NCBI RefSeq assembly: GCF_022230955.1
Contig: NZ_JAKKFI010000095.1
Location: 1 to 39,778, forward strand
Reading direction: 5' to 3'
DNA from: Micromonospora cabrerizensis
Lineage (GTDB): Bacteria; Actinomycetota; Actinomycetes; Mycobacteriales; Micromonosporaceae
DNA: 39,778 nt
Made by a program: the position numbers and the translations under genes. Below the pieces are notes generated by a model. It was not told the DNA's origin and did not search any database. It saw only the letters and a list, made by a program, of their open reading frames with translations. The stretch's first letter is position 1, and the number at the start of each line of letters is the position of its first letter. Positions 39,135 to 39,778 of this stretch are shown here, piece after piece.

Positions 39135-39778
39135 GGGCGCTCCCCGGTGAGGACGACCACCGGGTTGGTGGCCGCGAGACGGATCGACCCGCCGGGCAGG
39201 TCGGCGAGGCGGGCGGCGGAGAGCTGAACGCCCTCGACCGTGTAGCCGGCGGCGCGTAGCAGGTGCACGGCCGGTGCGACCCGGTCCAGGGCGGCCAGGG
39301 TCAGCACCACCCGCTCGGGTCGGCGGGCCACCACGGCGGTGAGGACGTCGGCGCCGCCACCGCCGACGAAGACCGCGTCCGGTTCGGGCAGGCCGGCCAA
39401 CGCCGCCGGGGCTCGTCCGGTGACCAGCCGGACGTGCACGGCGTGCGCGGCGGCGTTGGCCTGGACGGTCGCGCCGGCCTCGGGGTCCTGTTCGACGGCG
39501 AGCACGGCCGCGCCGAGCAGCGCGCACTCGATGCCGACCGAGCCGCTGCCCGCGCCGACGTCCCAGATCAGCCGGCCGAGTCGGGGGCGCAGCCGGGCGA
39601 CGACGAGGGCGCGCACCTCCGACTTGGTGATCATGGAGTCGCGGTGGGCGTACCGGGTCTCCGGCAGCGCCCACCCGCCGGCCGGGGCGGCGGCCGGTTG
39701 GTTGTCGGCGCGCATCCCGCCGGGTGCGACCCGATCGGGCGCGGCGTCGGCGGACCCGGCGGGTGCGACGTCGGCGGG
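39122..39778 (-). CDS. cobL: Precorrin-6Y methyltransferase CobL (CbiT domain; N-terminus outside the window)
   Basis: The C-terminal part of a CbiT-type decarboxylating methyltransferase. HRDSMITKSEVRALV opens the domain and WDVGAGSGSVGIE is the SAM-binding motif, followed by VFVGGGGADVL. The reading frame has no stop up to the window edge. An ATG at 39715 could start a standalone CbiT, but the residues before it (ADVAPAGSADAAPD) look like a linker after a CbiE domain, so I favour a CobL-type CbiE-CbiT fusion whose first half lies beyond 39778. It is the first visible gene of the cobalamin operon; its stop overlaps the cbiG-cobJ start by 13 bases. Confidence 0.8.
   Translation of the reverse strand, partial: PADVAPAGSADAAPDRVAPGGMRADNQPAAAPAGGWALPETRYAHRDSMITKSEVRALVVARLRPRLGRLIWDVGAGSGSVGIECALLGAAVLAVEQDPEAGATVQANAAAHAVHVRLVTGRAPAALAGLPEPDAVFVGGGGADVLTAVVARRPERVVLTLAALDRVAPAVHLLRAAGYTVEGVQLSAARLADLPGGSIRLAATNPVVVLTGERPCLT

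Overview
The window is chromosomal DNA of a very GC-rich actinomycete. Gene style points to the Micromonosporaceae (Micromonospora or a close relative): GTG/ATG starts behind AGGAGG-type sites, several apparently leaderless genes, F420-type oxidoreductase, LAL/LuxR and SARP regulators, and a DUF5995 protein. The family placement is inference; no rRNA or other marker gene is present. No tRNA, CRISPR array, insertion sequence or phage gene was recognised.

Layout. (1) 189-3227: a membrane-anchored helix-hairpin-helix protein, a four-unit array of long palindromic repeats (1477-1904), and an LtrA-like membrane protein. (2) 3271-4850 (minus): a translationally coupled pair, a divergent YrdC-domain protein and maleate isomerase. 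(3) 5103-8607: a small membrane protein, a small secreted protein, a divergent HxlR regulator/NAD(P)-dependent reductase pair, and an F420-type LLM oxidoreductase. (4) 8768-14173 (minus): a secreted beta-helix protein, a large APC permease with a C-terminal soluble domain, a small hypothetical protein and a DUF5995 protein. (5) 14309-24377: a regulatory block with three very large NTPase-containing proteins, namely a LuxR-family LAL regulator, a class III cyclase-like/ATPase protein lacking key catalytic residues, and a SARP-ATPase. Among them lie a two-domain YciI protein and a hemerythrin-domain protein. (6) 24423-30383: dienelactone hydrolase-like protein, glycosyltransferase, phenylacetate-CoA ligase, MarR regulator divergent from an MFS exporter, and a methyltransferase. 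(7) 30442-31344: two FluC/CrcB fluoride-channel subunits. (8) 31433-34787: a PadR - ABC ATPase - FtsX permease operon with a near-ideal 14-bp operator dyad. (9) 34791-39778 (minus): a tightly overlapping cobalamin operon, in transcription order cobL (cut by the window edge), cbiG-cobJ fusion, ferredoxin, cobH, cbiX-cobA fusion.

How the genes may work together. The cobalamin genes form one co-translated unit whose enzyme set (CbiX chelatase, CbiG) suggests early cobalt insertion. The two FluC subunits probably form a heteromeric fluoride exporter. PadR probably represses its own export operon. HxlR/reductase and MarR/MFS are classic divergent regulator-target pairs. The three large regulators, with YciI and hemerythrin, may form a local stress- or redox-linked signalling block.

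A recurring structural theme is short tandem duplication, in gene junctions (3234-3271, 8628-8697, 30370-30435, 30918-30981) and in coding sequence (cbiX 36036-36200, ferredoxin 37171-37278). The most interesting items are the cyclase-like protein with degenerate active sites, the palindromic array, and the 32-bp duplications that create two overlapping 10-codon minicistrons between the fluoride-channel genes.
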